The position numbers and the translations under genes are program-made. A stretch of DNA of 64,000 nt from Rhynchosporium graminicola (taxonomy: Eukaryota > Ascomycota > Leotiomycetes > Helotiales > Ploettnerulaceae): the NCBI GenBank assembly GCA_900074885.1, contig FJUW01000015.1:1-64000 (forward strand). The letters run 5' to 3'. Below, one piece after another: positions 61,971-64,000 of the stretch. The notes beneath the pieces are model-generated. The model did not search any database. It was not told the DNA's origin and saw only the letters and a list, made by a program, of their open reading frames with translations. Positions within the stretch are counted from its first letter, which is position 1. The number at the start of each line of letters is the position of its first letter.

Positions 61971-61986
61971 AGCGAAGGCCTTCGCT
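61971..61986. repeat. 16-bp perfect palindrome
   Basis: AGCGAAGGCCTTCGCT is its own reverse complement. It could be a dimeric transcription-factor site or chance. Confidence 0.5.
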
Positions 61987-62256
61987 GACGATGAACCATG
62001 ACGCAAATATGATCGAACAATCATAGAAATACATCTAGACCGTGCGTCTCAAACTTTCGAACCCTATGTGATTGTGTGCTCCTAATCAAGTAAGAAACAT
62101 CCGCAAAGCTGGGCGTCGAGCTGTTGGTTCCTTACAGCTGTGTTGAGCTGTGCTGATTGGGTCTCTCAGCGTACCTGCATTTGGCGGGGCCATGTTCTAG
62201 GGTGGGTGGGCATTGTACGAAGTACAGCTGGAAAGAGCTGGATTACAGTGAGACTT

Positions 62257-62300
62257 GGCTTGGGCTCGGGCTCAGGCTCAGACTCAGGCTCAAGGCTCTC
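62257..62300. repeat. Imperfect hexamer microsatellite
   Basis: About seven copies of a GGCTCA/GGCTCG-type hexamer upstream of the SOG2-like gene. Confidence 0.7.
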
Positions 62301-62635
62301 TTGTTCGCAGGGATATCGCGACCTCAACTCACATCTCGTCAACTGACTCCAAGCGTCTCCTTACCACGGATCCGATCGAAGAAAATAAGGGAACAGTGCG
62401 CGACTATGGTGCGAAACCTACATCTCAGCGATGCAACCAGACACTCCTGACCGCTCACGATCCAACGAGAATATCAACAGCAACAACGACAACAACACGC
62501 ACGCCTCTCCATAGCCTTTGCGCTCCGCACCCATCTGCATTGCTTTTCGCGGCAAAAGGCTGAAACAGTCTCTACCCCATCTCGCAAACTCGTCTACAAT
62601 CTGTGTCGAAGGCTGCATAAAGGGAATGCTTTAAG

Positions 62636-64000
62636 ATGGACCGGCCATCTGGACCGCTGGGAGCAGCGACACAGTCGACTGGCAGACCGATGGTAGATAA
62701 TGGAGCCCCCAGGCCTGCCATCCCAATTACTCTGAGTAATACCGTACGAAGAATTCAGAACAATGGCATACGACATGAGGCTTCCAACTCTGGGCCCTCC
62801 ATCCAGATCCCAATATCTGCAGGGCAAGTGGTGGCGCTCGCACAAGAAGCCATGAAGAACGCTATCGAGGAGAACCGGACGAAGGCTGAAGAGGCCAGTG
62901 GTGTTAGCACCGAGTTGAAGCCAGGAGTCACAATTGACTTAAGTCACAAGCAGATCCAGAAGTTTCCAGAGGAGGTTGTGGATATAATCAAGAACGAGCT
63001 TGAAAGGTATTGTTTACCTTTTCCAACGTAACTCGTTGACGCCCCGAGCTGACGGCTGTATGTGCTAGACTTGCATTGTCGCACAATATGATATCCAGCT
63101 TCCCTTCGAGGTTCGCAGAATGTACCTCTCTTCGGTACCTGAACGTCAGGAATAATGTCATTCGCGAGTTCCCACCATCTGTAGGTCCATCCATGCAAGG
63201 GAGAGGTTGCTTCGTAAGAGCTAACAAAGGATAGATATGCCAATTGACCTCACTCGAAATCCTGGATTTAGGCCGCAACAAACTCAAGATTCTTCCTCCC
63301 GAACTGGCTAAATTGACCTCGCTGAAAGTGTTGTCCGTACAAAAGAACCGAATTGAAGCCCTTCCTTTTTGTCTCGCCGAGATGGCTTCACTACAAGTTC
63401 TTAAACTTGATGGCAATCCCGTACGATTCCCACCCAGGGAAATCTTACAGCCGCAAGCTACAACTCCCCCGAATGGTGGGTTACAGGAGAGTGAAATAGA
63501 CGACAGTACTATTACATCGCAAATCAAAAAGTTCTTGAGGCAAAAGGCCATATCGGATCGATCAGAGACAGAATCTGGAGGAGAGGAATCCAGCGAAGGA
63601 ACTGAGACTCCCCGTCCCATGAAGCGCGTTGTGAGCGGTAGATTCCCGATCAGGGTCAATGGAGCAGACGTTCCTGATTTACGGTCGCCAGCCTTGCCAC
63701 GGCCGCCTCCTATCCCGTCCCGTTCACATTATCGAGGATTGTCACAGCAAAATCCCGCGCTACGCCGACCAGGGGTCATGCCTCTCACGATCGGCAATAC
63801 TAATGAACGGCTTCGAAGTAACAGTGAAAGTTTATTACAGGCGAACCGAGATCGATCAACTGACCGCTCGAGGAGGATGGGGATAGTATCCAAGAAAATG
63901 GCCGAATTGGATACGGTTGACGAAACGAAAATCAACCGATACAGCCATTACAGAGGTCTCAGCCATGGGTCTGCCATGCAGGGCTCTAATGGTACCAATG
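62636..64000 (+). CDS. SOG2: SOG2-like leucine-rich-repeat protein of the RAM/MOR network (5' part)
   Basis: Three exons are visible: 62636-63006, 63069-63180 and 63235 to the window end. They give 416 codons, with the rest off the window. Introns are 62 and 54 bp with GT...AG ends, and the second has a GCTAAC branch site near 63220. Residues 1-90 are a disordered, Ser/Gly/Pro-rich N-terminus with a short helix (QVVALAQEAMKNAIEEN). About residues 98-231 hold five or six leucine-rich repeats (for example LEILDLGRNKLKILPPELAKL), and then a long polar linker rich in Ser, Arg and Pro. This layout, with the RYSHYRGLSHGSAM block near the end, fits fungal Sog2 proteins. Sog2 works with the Kic1, Hym1, Tao3 and Cbk1-Mob2 proteins (COT-1 pathway in moulds) in polarised growth and septation. 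An LRR adaptor of another type is possible. Confidence 0.8.

Larger units (their letters stand above)
61468..62635 (+). other. Intergenic region: ACH1 3' UTR and SOG2 promoter/5' UTR
   Basis: 1168 bp without a gene I can support. A TACATA just after ACH1 (about 61491) may help 3'-end formation. There is a 16-bp perfect palindrome (61971-61986, AGCGAAGGCCTTCGCT), an imperfect GGCTCR hexamer microsatellite (62257-62300) and a short AAC-rich run (62475-62499). Open frames of 66-102 codons occur on both strands but show no family features, no plausible splicing and little codon structure. Confidence 0.6.

Noticed and set aside
62140..62618. Several 66-102 codon frames upstream of the SOG2-like gene
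   Set aside because: They run through the hexamer microsatellite and the AAC run, and their composition reflects those repeats.
62988..63659. 223-codon open frame on the minus strand
   Set aside because: It is antisense to exons and introns of the SOG2-like gene, whose LRR reading on the plus strand is clear.

Overview
The window reads as a filamentous ascomycete (Pezizomycotina) chromosome segment. It has spliceosomal introns with GT...AG ends and CTAAC-type branch points, two recognisable fungal genes, and a long tract with the signature of repeat-induced point mutation (RIP). From 1 to 58934 CpA and TpG are almost absent, TpA is extremely common and CpG is kept. The first 120 bases hold one CpA and no TpG. 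The sequence becomes ordinary fungal DNA at 58934. No rRNA, tRNA or CRISPR was seen, and I cannot name the species.

The 58.9 kb AT-rich tract is a stack of nested LTR retrotransposons, which I resolved by matching LTR ends and 5-bp target-site duplications (TSDs). The host layer is B3, a minus-strand gag-type element with its 5' LTR at 58730-58934, which is split. A Copia element, E (plus strand, visible 10354-36360), sits in B3. E carries A1 (Gypsy, minus, 2681-10353, itself hit by H1 at 1-2680), G (chromodomain Gypsy, minus, 10630-16562, TSD AATAG, holding a lightly mutated solo LTR at 13146-13331) and F (Gypsy, minus, 17403-32375, TSD AGAAG). F holds H2 (Gypsy, minus, 18280-24991, TSD ATTAG) and C (small non-autonomous element, 29481-30839, TSD AATAG). 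B3 also carries a three-LTR B1/B2 composite (plus, 36889-58391, TSD GTTTC). That composite is interrupted by an A2/A3 Gypsy composite (minus, 36918-47780, TSD CAGAT) and by D (chromodomain Gypsy, minus, 50664-57451, TSD ACTTC). Single Ns at 2025, 24142 and 44578 mark assembly joins.

Two of the Gypsy families (A and D) have a long coding-like frame on the opposite strand, between the end of pol and the 3' LTR. In D it runs for about 344 codons in one frame, interrupted only by TAA/TAG codons that RIP can make from CAA, CAG or TGG. In A it is present in both copies. A (autonomous) and B/C (gag-only or gag-deleted) share the 3' end of the LTR and the leader after it, which suggests that A machinery moved B and C.

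The euchromatic flank (58935-64000) holds two plus-strand genes. The first is a complete four-exon ACH1-type acetyl-CoA hydrolase/CoA-transferase (59431-61467, 528 aa). The second is the 5' part of a SOG2-like leucine-rich-repeat gene of the RAM/MOR kinase network (from 62636, running off the window). The retroelement stack ends 496 bp upstream of the ACH1 start codon.
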